A DNA stretch of 64,000 bases from RUG11690 sp045616665 (GCA_045616665.1 JAZLHE010000046.1:1-64000); one strand, 5' to 3'. Positions 27,041 through 36,331 are shown, counted from the first letter of the stretch. Translations and numbers: made by a program. The notes: generated from the letters alone by a model not told the origin.

Positions 27041-30000
27041 TTAGAATCCGAATTGAAGACCAAGGTTAACCTGTGCAGGTCTACTATAATTAGAAGGATC
27101 GCGCATAAACATATTATAGTAATTAGTATAGGAATTCACATCAGTTTGAGACTGGATGTAAGCTTGGTATTCGGCAGCAGACAAGAAACCGTCATCATCT
27201 GGATTTCCTGTATAGTCATACACATAGAGAATGTTCTTGATATTGAAAATATTGGTAACATCCAAATAAATCATTAAATAACCTGGTTTAACACCTTTGG
27301 GATTTCCGTCTTTATCTTTTGCGTCTTTTCCATAAAGATTCAAATTAAAGGATTTATAGATACGAAGGTCGCAATTGAAAGTCCAGGGTCTGCTTGATCC
27401 ATAAAGCGTACCTTGCAAACGGGATGTACCATAACCTGTAATTGAGTGAGGAGTAGTTGAACGGCTATAAGGCATACCGGAAGCAGCTTTTAACAACAAG
27501 GTAATACCAGCATTTTGCAACCACTTGATTTCCTTAACCGTATTGGTACCCTTCTTAACGGTTCTTGTAACAGGACCATCATAATCAACACCACCGTCAA
27601 AAGAGAAATCAATATTAGCACCGATAGCGTGACGTTGGTCAAATGACAAATTAACCAAAGTTCTCAAATTAGGCTGACCAGAAGCGATAATGGCAGAGTT
27701 TGAAGTGGCAGAAGAACCGGTACCCTTAGCGAACTGCAAAGTATAGTTGGCACGGAAGGAAACGTGTTTAATTCTTCTCAATTCATAGCTAATAGTAAAA
27801 CCTTGAACTGTACCAAAGTCCATATTCTTATATGAATAATAAGTAGTAGGATAAGCACCTGTAAAACGGAATGACTGAATTTGATCACGTTTTTCAGAAT
27901 AGTAAGCAGCAATACTCAATGCCGACTTTTCACCGATCTTCTGACGGAAACCGATTTCATATTCAATACTTCTCTGAGGTTTCAAATTAGGATTACTAAT
28001 AATACTTGTTGCATAATCTTCAATAAACATATAAGTAATAGGATTAATCTGAATATCAGTAGGACGAGAAGTTACAATGTCGTAGTTAGCATAGAACAAA
28101 GAGTTGTCAGATACTGGGAAAGAGAAAGAGATACGAGGCATTACAGTCCAGTTTGGAGAATATTTAGTGAAGGCGTCGGCTTCTACTTTTGTAATGTCTG
28201 TTTCATCCAATTTGTTTTTCAAGATAGGACCAGCCGTATTCAAAGACAAGTCGGTTTCGGGATCGGTTACAAGGTCACCATTGGCATCATACCAATTATC
28301 ACCGCTACGATAACCGATAACGGAAGCGTCAAAATTATCAGGATTCAAATTATCCATATAATAGCTTCTTTGGTTAACATAAACGTACCAATCATCATTA
28401 GCACCTTCCAATAAAGTCTTGTTGTTGAATCCTAATGCCTTGAGTTCTTTAACAGTATATGCATCGCGGAACAAATAACCGTCTTTCAACACATCCTGAT
28501 GTGCATCGAAGTAGTCAACACGCACACCAACACGGAACAACAAGCTATTGATAGAAAATTTATCTTGCAAATAGAAAGCCAAGTAAGTTGGTTCGTATGC
28601 ACCGATTTCGTAAGTTCTCTTACCATTTTTCTTGGTAAAGAAATCTTTAATTGAAGCACCGCCTCTGTATCTATTACCAAGAGCATCATAACCATTGTAA
28701 GAAACGATACCGCCGTGTCCTGTACCCACAACCAATTCTTCAGTTGAGAATAATGACAAACCACCCATTTCGTTGTATTGGGCAGGGGTAATGTCATCAA
28801 CGTCAACCCATTCTCTCAAACCCACGCCGAGTTTGCTACGGATATTTTGAGCGAAGCTTCCTTCTGACACTGCACCCAACGCACGGTCAAACCAAACATA
28901 GATGTCACCGTCATAACCATTGAAATCGATGGAATGTTGATTGATAAAGTCTTGTCTTTGTTCAGCATCGTACCAAGAAGGCATTACTGCATCCAGATAA
29001 ACCGGATGATTGATATCGATTTCAGAGTTGTGCAAATTGGCCACTTGACGCATCAAGGTCCAAATGCTACGTGCACCTACGCTATAACTACGAGAGATAA
29101 TCTTTTCAAATTCAAAACCGAATTTCAATTCATTATCTGCCAAGTTCATTGTAACGGCGGCCTTCAAACCGATAATATCAGATTGAGATTTTGCATAAGA
29201 AGAATATGTAATACCAGGAGATGATGCCATACCGTATGGAGAAGAAGGAGTCTGACCATTTAACAAGGCACCAAATTGAGAATAGAGGTTTTCATCGTAT
29301 GGTGTAGGATTGGTTGGATCGTCATCATATTGATGAATGAAATCGGGAGTGAACATATCATAGAAGTTCTGAGTATAGAAAACCAAACCAGGATTCAAGT
29401 TACCGGCTTCAAAAGTATGAAGGGTATCCAGACGGTTATTCATTCTATATATATTACCATAATATGTAATACCTGTTTCAGGATCCAAATAAGAACTTTC
29501 TACATCAGAATATTTTTCTGCAAAATGGGATTTGAAACGACCAATCCAACCATAATTGAATAAATTGTCTCTATGGGTTCCATCCTGAGCGATAGAATTG
29601 CTACGGGTGTAGTTTAAGTTAACATCGTACATCACGTTTTTCAGGATAGCCACACCCGTGGTGTCCGTGTACACTCTATGATTCAAACGGGCACTTACAC
29701 GCAAAGTATTGGAAATAGATTCAGGGTTGTTCTGTGCATTGAAAAGCGCACTTGAAGCTCCCCAACTTTTTCCTTTATAATATTCATAAGAAGCGTTGAA
29801 TGCCAAGCGAATATTATGCGTTCTTCCCATAACAAATTCCAATTTACCTTGAGCCAGGTAATTCCAATATCCAGCGTGGTCTTTCACTCTCTGTCTTACG
29901 AATGCTTCAGAGCCCAGATATTCAGAAGCTAACTGCGTTACACCGAACGCATTTTGAGGATACAGAATTGGGTTTTCACTAATCATAGAAATAGTTTGAG

Positions 30001-30892
30001 GGGTTGCGCGCCAGTTGCCTGGGGTTTTCCAACTACCCTTGCCCCAAGGACTAGGATCTTTTGAATAAGAAACTTCACCGCTCAACATAAAACCGATACG
30101 GGCGGGATCGTCTCTTTTCTTACCTTTCAAGATAGGACCTGAAACATTAGCGGCCACCAAGAAATTGTTATATCCTTCCAAAGATCCACGTAACTCAACA
30201 GAACCGTGAAAATCCTTAGAAGCCGGTTTCGTGGTAATAACGGTAAAGCTGGTACCATCGCCCAATTCAGCAGGAATACCACCCTGAATCAACTGGGCTT
30301 CTTCAACCGAACTCATAGCCACACCTGCATTACCTCTCATTCTTACACCGTCAACGATCATTTGTTGGCCATCCGAACGGTTACCACGTACAGAAGTCAT
30401 AGAACCGTCAACACCCGAAACACCTTCCAAATTTGAAAGGGCGGCGGTAATTGAACGACCAGGTGTTTTACGAACAGCATCACCACTTAAACGAGCCGAA
30501 GACGTGGTGTTATCTTTGTCAAACACAGGGGGTTCCCAAGTGACTTCAACAACATCCAAGTCAGTGGCACAGTTGATTTTGAAGTCAACGAATTGTACGT
30601 TGTCAACCTTGACAACCAAACCCGTTTTCTTCATAGTTTTCTTACAAGTCATTTCAGCGTTGGCTTCAATGTCGTAAGTGCCTGGCTGAATGCCAAACAA
30701 TTGATACTCTCCTTTTGCGTCAGCCATTGCGTAGTTGACCACCTTGTCTTCCAATTTCAGATAGATGTTCGTGTACGCTAATGGTTCTCCCGTCTGGTCT
30801 GTTACAACACCCTTAATCGTTCCCGATTGAGAATAGGCAAAGCCAGAAAAAAGGATGATCACTCCGAGTGTAAAGAGTAATTTTTTCATCAT
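27041..30892 (-). CDS. TonB-dependent receptor with CarboxypepD-regulatory-like domain
   Basis: The 1283-residue protein has a signal peptide (about 1-21), a carboxypeptidase-regulatory-like domain (GTIKGVVTDQTGEPLAYTNI, about 24-110), a plug domain (about 135-240, with SVRGNRSDGQQMIVDGVRM) and a long outer-membrane beta-barrel ending in GLQFGF. It lacks the SusC-type neighbours: no SusD homologue follows. Instead the giant secreted protein and a PorV-like protein do, so it may serve that surface protein and not carbohydrate uptake. It heads the operon; a weak TAACTTTA element lies about 50 bases upstream. Confidence 0.9.
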   Translation of the reverse strand: MMKKLLFTLGVIILFSGFAYSQSGTIKGVVTDQTGEPLAYTNIYLKLEDKVVNYAMADAKGEYQLFGIQPGTYDIEANAEMTCKKTMKKTGLVVKVDNVQFVDFKINCATDLDVVEVTWEPPVFDKDNTTSSARLSGDAVRKTPGRSITAALSNLEGVSGVDGSMTSVRGNRSDGQQMIVDGVRMRGNAGVAMSSVEEAQLIQGGIPAELGDGTSFTVITTKPASKDFHGSVELRGSLEGYNNFLVAANVSGPILKGKKRDDPARIGFMLSGEVSYSKDPSPWGKGSWKTPGNWRATPQTISMISENPILYPQNAFGVTQLASEYLGSEAFVRQRVKDHAGYWNYLAQGKLEFVMGRTHNIRLAFNASYEYYKGKSWGASSALFNAQNNPESISNTLRVSARLNHRVYTDTTGVAILKNVMYDVNLNYTRSNSIAQDGTHRDNLFNYGWIGRFKSHFAEKYSDVESSYLDPETGITYYGNIYRMNNRLDTLHTFEAGNLNPGLVFYTQNFYDMFTPDFIHQYDDDPTNPTPYDENLYSQFGALLNGQTPSSPYGMASSPGITYSSYAKSQSDIIGLKAAVTMNLADNELKFGFEFEKIISRSYSVGARSIWTLMRQVANLHNSEIDINHPVYLDAVMPSWYDAEQRQDFINQHSIDFNGYDGDIYVWFDRALGAVSEGSFAQNIRSKLGVGLREWVDVDDITPAQYNEMGGLSLFSTEELVVGTGHGGIVSYNGYDALGNRYRGGASIKDFFTKKNGKRTYEIGAYEPTYLAFYLQDKFSINSLLFRVGVRVDYFDAHQDVLKDGYLFRDAYTVKELKALGFNNKTLLEGANDDWYVYVNQRSYYMDNLNPDNFDASVIGYRSGDNWYDANGDLVTDPETDLSLNTAGPILKNKLDETDITKVEADAFTKYSPNWTVMPRISFSFPVSDNSLFYANYDIVTSRPTDIQINPITYMFIEDYATSIISNPNLKPQRSIEYEIGFRQKIGEKSALSIAAYYSEKRDQIQSFRFTGAYPTTYYSYKNMDFGTVQGFTISYELRRIKHVSFRANYTLQFAKGTGSSATSNSAIIASGQPNLRTLVNLSFDQRHAIGANIDFSFDGGVDYDGPVTRTVKKGTNTVKEIKWLQNAGITLLLKAASGMPYSRSTTPHSITGYGTSRLQGTLYGSSRPWTFNCDLRIYKSFNLNLYGKDAKDKDGNPKGVKPGYLMIYLDVTNIFNIKNILYVYDYTGNPDDDGFLSAAEYQAYIQSQTDVNSYTNYYNMFMRDPSNYSRPAQVNLGLQFGF

Positions 30893-31008
30893 AGCTATTA
30901 TTTTATATTAAACATTAAATTTCGTTAGTTTTTTAGGCGGTAAAGTTACAAAAAAAATCAAAATCATACTATATATATGTGAGATAAATTAAAAAAAAAT
31001 GTAAGTTT

Positions 31009-31437
31009 TTAATTATAAGGACGTTTCAAAATTTCTTTGTAAATGACGGCTTTTCGCAATTCTTGTGGATCCGAAAAATCAATAAAATTTGTTTCTTCTT
31101 CATTTTCAGAATCTTGCAAAATATCTTTAGTTTCACTTTTTGCAATTGGTTCTTCTTTTTGAGCATAATCCGTTTCTCGCTCTCTGACTTCCTCGTAAGT
31201 AAAATACGACTCGGATTTTGAAGATTTTTTGTCAAAAATGTCATTTTTAAAAGTGGGGCCAACTTCTTCGGGAGCCATTTCAAGATCATCCTCAAAGTAA
31301 TTATCAACCTCAATTTCATCGTTGGCGATGTGTGTTTTTCCAATCGACTCACGCTGCTTTTTTTTACGCTTGACGAGTCCGCTGACTACCGCAAGCACAA
31401 TCATAATGAGCAGAGATCCTATTTCTTCCAAGTCCAT
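31009..31437 (-). CDS. Small single-helix membrane-anchored protein
   Basis: The 142-residue product has one N-terminal hydrophobic helix (about 7-22), a basic stretch KRKKKQRE and then a long acidic, probably disordered tail with many Glu, Asp and Ser. It ends FSDPQELRKAVIYKEILKRPYN, a short segment that recurs in Bacteroidota hypothetical proteins of this kind. No enzymatic motif is seen. A promoter motif lies 24 bases upstream, so it is transcribed separately from gtrA. Confidence 0.7.
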   Translation of the reverse strand: MDLEEIGSLLIMIVLAVVSGLVKRKKKQRESIGKTHIANDEIEVDNYFEDDLEMAPEEVGPTFKNDIFDKKSSKSESYFTYEEVRERETDYAQKEEPIAKSETKDILQDSENEEETNFIDFSDPQELRKAVIYKEILKRPYN

Positions 31438-31460
31438 AATTTATCCATTTTAATTAAATG

Positions 31461-31468
31461 CAAATGTA
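31461..31468 (-). promoter_or_regulatory. -7 promoter element of small membrane protein
   Basis: TACATTTG on the minus strand matches TAnnTTTG, 24 bases upstream of the start at 31437. Confidence 0.45.
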
Positions 31469-31492
31469 CAAATTTTATTCTTACAATAAGAA

Positions 31493-31879
31493 TCACTTGA
31501 AATTAAAAAAATAATTCATAAAGAAATTCCAGAAAGTGACAACACCAACCGCTATTAATTTGGAAAAATAAAAATTGAGTTTTAATTTACTGTTTAACAA
31601 GTAAATAACGGCATTATTGATAGCTAATCCCAGAAGAGAAATTACAAAAAAGGTCACATATTGCGTGCCTATTTCCGGATTATCGCTTTGAAAAGTCCAA
31701 AGTCTGTTCAGAAAAAAATTAGAGGTGGCCGCGAGGATAAAACCAATGGAATTGGAAATATACTTGTTGATTTTTAACCATTCCTTGCAGACGTATGTCG
31801 TGCCAAAGTCAACGAGCATTCCGCTGCCGCCGACAAGGCAGAATTTCACAAATTTCCACAAAAAGGCCTTATTCAACAT
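31493..31879 (-). CDS. GtrA-family membrane protein
   Basis: The 128 residues form four hydrophobic helices with the GtrA signature near the start (FVKFCLVGGSGMLVDFGTTYV, about 9-29) and ATSNFFLNRLWTFQS in the middle. GtrA proteins are thought to flip lipid-linked sugars across the inner membrane or to assist such glycosyltransferases. No glycosyltransferase partner is adjacent here. It lies just downstream of the tRNA-Lys terminator. Confidence 0.9.
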   Translation of the reverse strand: MLNKAFLWKFVKFCLVGGSGMLVDFGTTYVCKEWLKINKYISNSIGFILAATSNFFLNRLWTFQSDNPEIGTQYVTFFVISLLGLAINNAVIYLLNSKLKLNFYFSKLIAVGVVTFWNFFMNYFFNFK

Positions 31880-31895
31880 AACGTGACTTTTACAT

Positions 31896-31922
31896 AAAAA
31901 AAGCCAAACTTTCGTTTGGCTT
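31896..31922 (-). terminator. Intrinsic terminator after tRNA-Lys
   Basis: On the minus strand AAGCCAAAC, a GAAA tetraloop and GTTTGGCTT make a nine-base stem followed by a run of T. It begins four bases after the tRNA 3' end. Confidence 0.85.
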
Positions 31923-31925
31923 TCG

Positions 31926-31998
31926 TGTTCCAGCTGGGATTCGAACCCAGGACCCCATCCTTAAAAGGGATGTGCTCTACCTGCTGAGCTACTGAAAC
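31926..31998 (-). tRNA. tRNA-Lys (anticodon TTT)
   Basis: Reading the minus strand, GTTTCAG pairs with CTGGAAC as a seven-base acceptor stem (with one T-G pair), with discriminator A. The D arm GCTC-AGCAGGTA-GAGC, anticodon arm CATCC-CTTTTAA-GGATG and T arm CTGGG-TTCGAAT-CCCAG are all complete. The anticodon TTT reads AAA/AAG, so it charges lysine. CCA is not encoded. A promoter motif lies just upstream and a terminator just downstream, so it is a single-gene unit. Confidence 0.97.
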
Positions 31999-32016
31999 AT
32001 CCGTTTTTTGGGACTG

Positions 32017-32024
32017 CAAAAATA
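32017..32024 (-). promoter_or_regulatory. -7 promoter element of tRNA-Lys
   Basis: TATTTTTG on the minus strand lies 18 bases before the mature tRNA 5' end, as expected for a short leader. The remaining AT-rich gap to 32156 shows no other feature. Confidence 0.6.
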
Positions 32025-32155
32025 CAACTTTATTCTTTACTTTCAACGCCTTGTGTCGTTTTTTTTTATAATTTTTTCTATTTAACTGATAATCAGTAAA
32101 ATAATTTAATTTTCAGAAAATTTTTCTCCAATTACTCAATATTTCAATTTTTTTG

Positions 32156-32163
32156 TATATTTG
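32156..32163 (+). promoter_or_regulatory. -7 promoter element upstream of small basic ORF
   Basis: TATATTTG fits TAnnTTTG. It would give a leader of 100 bases or more before the small ORFs at 32282 and 32322. The leader itself shows no clear hairpin. Confidence 0.45.
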
Positions 32164-32321
32164 CATTCATAACAATCTGATTATTAACAAAATAAATTAA
32201 TATTTTTAATTTTTACAAGAAAGATACTTTTTCAAATATTTTGTCATCATTTAGGCCATTTTTGTCATAATTTTTGCCGTTATGGAAAAACTCAATAAAA
32301 AAAATTCAAAAACTCAAAGCG

Positions 32322-32570
32322 ATGAAACGATTAATTTTAGTTCCGAAAACCGACACCATTACCATTTGCCTTCCACCTGATTGGGTAGGTCAAACCATCA
32401 CTTGCACTCTTCGCCACACCGAGCAAGAAATGGCCACACCCATTCCCTTAGCCGCAGAACGGACACTTACCTACCACGTCAAGAAAAAAAAGAAAAAGAC
32501 AACAGGTAAGATCAAGAAAACCAAGACAAAGACAAAGACTAATGCAAATCAGCCCCTATCAAATGCATAA
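32322..32570 (+). CDS. Small basic protein of unknown function
   Basis: The 82-residue product starts MKRLILVPKTDTITICLPPDWVG, an ILP-x-W pattern seen in short Bacteroidota proteins that bind or cap partner proteins, and ends with a very basic Lys/Thr tail (KKKKKTTGKIKKTKTKTKT). No family can be named. A separate 32-codon frame starts at 32282 with an ATG and overlaps it in another frame, so the start is uncertain. Its 3' end overlaps the folE gene on the opposite strand by 32 bases. It may be a real short protein; confidence is modest. Confidence 0.4.
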   Translation: MKRLILVPKTDTITICLPPDWVGQTITCTLRHTEQEMATPIPLAAERTLTYHVKKKKKKTTGKIKKTKTKTKTNANQPLSNA

Positions 32571-33156
32571 ATTCCTGTCTGGTATTAGAATTTTTCAAGA
32601 AAGCACCTGTAAACTCAGAAGTTGTGGTTACGGAATTTTGTTTTTGTATTCCACGCATTGACATACAAAGGTGCTGTGCCTCAATGACCACGGCCACTCC
32701 CAATGGATTAAGAACTTCTTGCAAACAATCCTTAATTTGAGTTGTGAGACGTTCCTGCAATTGCAAACGGCGGGCAAAAGCTTCCACCACGCGTGGAATT
32801 TTGCTCAAACCGACAATTGTCCCATTGGGGATATAGCCCACGTGCGCCTTGCCAAAAAACGGCAGCAAATGGTGCTCACACATAGAGTATATTTCTATGT
32901 CCTTTACTACGACAATTTGCTTGTAATCTTCCTTAAAAAGAGCACTTTTTAATATTTCTTCGGGATTACTGTCATACCCGTGAGTGAGAAATTGCATAGA
33001 CTTGGCAGCGCGCACCGGGGTTTTAATCAAACCCTCTCTATTGGGGTCTTCTCCAATCAATGTTAGAATTTGAGAATAACAAGCCGCCAACTTGTTGATG
33101 TTTTCTTCATTATAGATGTCACGTCTTTCGTAACCTTCTGGAATATGTTTAGTCAT
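32539..33156 (-). CDS. folE: GTP cyclohydrolase I
   Basis: FolE converts GTP to 7,8-dihydroneopterin triphosphate, the entry to folate or queuosine-type pathways. The 205 residues hold the zinc and substrate motifs SMCEHHLLPFFGKAHVGYIP (about 91-110) and the later HLCMSMRGIQKQNSVTTTSEF. The protein is homodecameric in the family. It is last in an operon, two bases downstream of the MBL hydrolase stop/start junction. Confidence 0.96.
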   Translation of the reverse strand: MTKHIPEGYERRDIYNEENINKLAACYSQILTLIGEDPNREGLIKTPVRAAKSMQFLTHGYDSNPEEILKSALFKEDYKQIVVVKDIEIYSMCEHHLLPFFGKAHVGYIPNGTIVGLSKIPRVVEAFARRLQLQERLTTQIKDCLQEVLNPLGVAVVIEAQHLCMSMRGIQKQNSVTTTSEFTGAFLKNSNTRQEFMHLIGADLH

Positions 33157-33158
33157 AA

Positions 33159-33797
33159 TCAGTTGTTAATGAATGAATTATGTAATTTTTCTTGTCCAAT
33201 AGTGGTGGATATTTCGTGTCCGCAAAAAACTACGGTATCATCAGGTAAAACCATAATTTTGTCTTTAATGCTTTTCAAAAGCAAGGTTTGTGAACCCGTT
33301 GGCAGATCGGTACGTCCAATACTTCCGGCAAAAAGGACATCACCGACAAACACCATTTGGTTTGTCTCATCATACAGACTAATGCTTCCGTCGGCGTGAC
33401 CCGGCGTATATAGCACCTTCAGTTCCTGATTGCCAAAATGAACCGTATCCCCATCTTTCAGAAACTGATCGGCAACCGGCGCATCTTCAAAATCAACACC
33501 GAACACCACCGCATACACGTGTGCCTTTTGGTATATCGGCACTGCATTTTCGTGCATCAGTATCTTGCAGTTGAAACGGGTTTTACAGAATTTATTACCC
33601 GCAATATGATCAACGTGTGGGTGTGTATTAATGACATACTTTACCTGTAATTGCTCTTTGTCGATGAAATCCGCCAACTGCTGATCCTCGCTTTTCTCAT
33701 AATCACCCGGATCAATGATAACCGTTTCCTTGGTTTCATCATACAAAACGTATGTGTTTACTTGAAAAGGATTAAACCGAAAAGTTTTGACTACCAT
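33159..33797 (-). CDS. MBL-fold metallo-hydrolase (glyoxalase II-like)
   Basis: The protein has THPHVDHIAGN, the metal-binding HxHxDH motif, followed by GHADGSISLYDE and a late GHEISTTIGQE. It resembles the short glyoxalase-II-like hydrolases. The ATG at 33797 (MVVKTFRFNPFQVNTYVLYD) is chosen because the family begins here; an upstream ATG at 33860 would add 21 residues and abut the previous gene. Substrate unknown; in many Bacteroidota this type lies near folE. Confidence 0.85.
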   Translation of the reverse strand: MVVKTFRFNPFQVNTYVLYDETKETVIIDPGDYEKSEDQQLADFIDKEQLQVKYVINTHPHVDHIAGNKFCKTRFNCKILMHENAVPIYQKAHVYAVVFGVDFEDAPVADQFLKDGDTVHFGNQELKVLYTPGHADGSISLYDETNQMVFVGDVLFAGSIGRTDLPTGSQTLLLKSIKDKIMVLPDDTVVFCGHEISTTIGQEKLHNSFINN

Positions 33798-33862
33798 AGT
33801 TTGTGCTTTATAATTATGGATTTGAATAATTTCATTCAAATTCAAATGTCGTTTCATCAATA

Positions 33863-35182
33863 TTAAAATGGCTTGTTCATCTTAGTGTTCATATCTTTGA
33901 CGACTTTTTTGTGACCATTGGTGAACACAACTTTATACACCAAATTTCCATCGGTGTCCCAACTCATCCACGGACCATTTTTCTGGCGATTTTTGAAACT
34001 TCCGGAAAAATGTTTTTTGCCATTGGGATAAAATTCCGTGAATTTTCCGTCTGGCGCATCGTTAACGAAATTTTGTTCACGAACTTTAACGGCATATTCG
34101 TTATAAAAAGTCCATTTTCCTTCTTTTTTATCCATTTTATATTGTCCGCTTTCCAAAATCTTGCCGTTATCGGCAAATTCCTGCCACTTTCCGTGTTTTA
34201 GATTTCTCAGATACGAACCTTCTGTTTTTAACTTGCCATTTTCGTTCCAATAGCGATGACTACCGGTTCGCATATTATTTTCGTAGGCGGTTTCATATTT
34301 TTGGATGCCATTCTCATAGTAACCTGTCCACAAGGCTTCCATTTTTCCTTCGCTAAAAAATCCATAATCCTGCAATTGCCCATTCCGGTAAAACGACTTC
34401 CACTTTCCCGTTTCCTTATCATTTTTGAAGGTTCCCATTCGCTGCAGCTGACCATTTTCGTACCACGCCTTTGTTTCTCCTTCACGTTTTCCATCTTGAT
34501 AATTCACATATTTCCAGACATTTCCGCTTTCATAATAATAGGTCCATTTACCTTCTTGCTTCCCCTTCTGGAAAAGTCCGGTACTTCCCAGCGTACCGTT
34601 CGGAAGATAAAATTTCCAAATGCCTTCTTGCAAATCGTCCACGGTATTGCCTTCCATATCTTTTTCCCCAGCCGCATTCCACCAGATTGTATAGCCATTC
34701 AACTTCCCGTAGATATAATTGCCTTCAAATCTGACTTTGCCATTGTCGTGATATTCCACCACCTTGCCGTGAACACTGTCTTTTTCGTAAGTTGTCTTTT
34801 TAAATAAAGTTCCATTCGGATAATAAAATATCCATTGGCCTGTTTTCTGTCCGTTTTGCATTTGGCCTTCCGACTCTATTTTGCCAGAAGGATACCAACT
34901 TTTAAAAGCTCCGTTATCGGCGTAATATTCTTGACTTTTTTTACCATCATCGTACCACACTTTCCAAAGGCCCACTTTTTGGCCATTCAAATATCCGCCT
35001 TCCATCCATTTAGTTCCATTTTTATGAAAATAAATCCAGTTGCCAACTTCCACTCCATTTTGTTCAAGACCTTGCGACATTAATTTTTTATTTGACCAAT
35101 AATGTCGGACGGTATCCTGCGCAAAAATCAAATGAGCACAACATACCGATAAAATCAGCAGGAAAAAAAGTTTTTTCATCAT
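33863..35182 (-). CDS. Secreted MORN-repeat protein
   Basis: After a signal peptide (about 1-21) the 439-residue protein is almost entirely MORN-2-type repeats of about 23 residues. I count roughly 15 units built on the pattern G.W..YY.NG....G.Y..G. Such repeats often form an elongated, surface-exposed structure. Databases often call these YwqK-family 'antitoxins', but no toxin gene is present. It follows the periplasmic-binding protein by three bases and precedes the MBL and folE genes in one operon. Role unknown. Confidence 0.9.
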   Translation of the reverse strand: MMKKLFFLLILSVCCAHLIFAQDTVRHYWSNKKLMSQGLEQNGVEVGNWIYFHKNGTKWMEGGYLNGQKVGLWKVWYDDGKKSQEYYADNGAFKSWYPSGKIESEGQMQNGQKTGQWIFYYPNGTLFKKTTYEKDSVHGKVVEYHDNGKVRFEGNYIYGKLNGYTIWWNAAGEKDMEGNTVDDLQEGIWKFYLPNGTLGSTGLFQKGKQEGKWTYYYESGNVWKYVNYQDGKREGETKAWYENGQLQRMGTFKNDKETGKWKSFYRNGQLQDYGFFSEGKMEALWTGYYENGIQKYETAYENNMRTGSHRYWNENGKLKTEGSYLRNLKHGKWQEFADNGKILESGQYKMDKKEGKWTFYNEYAVKVREQNFVNDAPDGKFTEFYPNGKKHFSGSFKNRQKNGPWMSWDTDGNLVYKVVFTNGHKKVVKDMNTKMNKPF

Positions 35183-35185
35183 AAA

Positions 35186-36301
35186 TTATTCTGTTGGTTT
35201 AATTTGATAATCCTGTAATTGCATCAGGAAAAGACCATTGTTTTCGAATCCGCCCTGTTCAAGTTTCTTAAAATCAAACTTCATAGAAACAGGCGTATAA
35301 TCGACTTTAGACAGTTCAAAATCATGCAACATCAATTCAACAAAATATTTGGTAATGTCGTAACCTTGAAAAGTAAAGCGTTTTAGATCCGGATTGGAAT
35401 TATATTTTCGGAAAAACCGGTCCATAAAGACCACGGATGCATCTGCGTTTTCATCGACAAAATAATTGGAAAAGAAATGGACATTCAACTTATTGAGATA
35501 ATCCACTTCCAACTCATTGATATCCAACCACTCTTGTGGAATAATCAATGTGGCATCCACATTATTCTCGTGAATTCCAAGTTGGCGCATTTTGGCAATC
35601 ACCATTGCCTCGGACTGAATTGAGACCAGCACAAGACTATGCGTGTTAGATTTCAACTTATCAATTATATTAGTATTGACCGATACTTTCTCATATTTCA
35701 CGTTATGGGCATCAAAGTAATCCTTAAAGATTTGCATGTCAGCTGGCCATTTATCAGATTCTGTCCAAAAAAACACGGGCTGGTTAGTCCAAGCTTTGGT
35801 AAAAAGCAGTTCCGGCATTGCCTCGTGTGCGGGAAACACCTTATATACTAATTCATTGTCATTGACAATACTTTTTTTAGTAGTAAACGGATTGACGATA
35901 GGGATTTGATATTTTTTCGCATAAGAGGCGACCACTTCAAATTGTCGGGCAAAAAACGGGCCAATAATCAAATCAACACGACCCATCAATTCTTTATCTT
36001 CCATAATGGAAAGAAGTTTGCCGTTGTCGTTAGTGACATCTCTAACTATCACATTGATGCGAGTTTCCCCAGATTCATACTCATCCAAAGCGAGTTTCGC
36101 ACCTTCCCAGAAACTTACCAAACTAAAAGCAGATTCGTTGTATATGTCGGTTTCCGATTCTATGGCATTCATATTTTCAGCGTGATATTGATTTCCAAAA
36201 AAAGGAATCAGAAACAGCACTGTTTTTGTGTCATCTTGCTGCGCCCTTCCCACCAAAAAAAGGCACAGTATCATTATCGAAAGAATGATTTTCTTCAACA
36301 T
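35186..36301 (-). CDS. Type 1 periplasmic-binding-fold protein (LivJ-like)
   Basis: The 371-residue protein has a signal peptide (about 1-20) and then a fold typical of Leu/Ile/Val-binding or LppC-like proteins: VLFLIPFFGN, FWEGAKLALDEYESGETRINVIVRDV, VDLIIGPFFARQFEVVASYAKKYQIPIVNPFTTKK. No ABC permease or ATPase follows. It is first in the operon with the MORN protein, MBL hydrolase and folE, behind a TATGTTTG promoter motif. It may sense or hold a small ligand, not feed a transporter; that is inference. Confidence 0.8.
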   Translation of the reverse strand: MLKKIILSIMILCLFLVGRAQQDDTKTVLFLIPFFGNQYHAENMNAIESETDIYNESAFSLVSFWEGAKLALDEYESGETRINVIVRDVTNDNGKLLSIMEDKELMGRVDLIIGPFFARQFEVVASYAKKYQIPIVNPFTTKKSIVNDNELVYKVFPAHEAMPELLFTKAWTNQPVFFWTESDKWPADMQIFKDYFDAHNVKYEKVSVNTNIIDKLKSNTHSLVLVSIQSEAMVIAKMRQLGIHENNVDATLIIPQEWLDINELEVDYLNKLNVHFFSNYFVDENADASVVFMDRFFRKYNSNPDLKRFTFQGYDITKYFVELMLHDFELSKVDYTPVSMKFDFKKLEQGGFENNGLFLMQLQDYQIKPTE

Positions 36302-36323
36302 AGGTCATTATACTATATGATTG

Positions 36324-36331
36324 CAAACATA
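36324..36331 (-). promoter_or_regulatory. -7 promoter element of binding-protein/MORN/folE operon
   Basis: TATGTTTG on the minus strand matches TAnnTTTG, 22 bases upstream of the start at 36301. Confidence 0.5.

Noticed and set aside
27881..28414. A 177-codon frame antisense to the TonB receptor
   Set aside because: It lies inside a well-supported beta-barrel gene and lacks start context or motifs.
34256..34807. A 183-codon frame antisense to the MORN gene
   Set aside because: It mirrors the repeat structure of the MORN gene and has no signature of its own.
33863..35182. 'YwqK-family antitoxin' as part of a toxin-antitoxin system
   Set aside because: The name comes from database labels for MORN repeats; no toxin gene is adjacent and the protein has a signal peptide.
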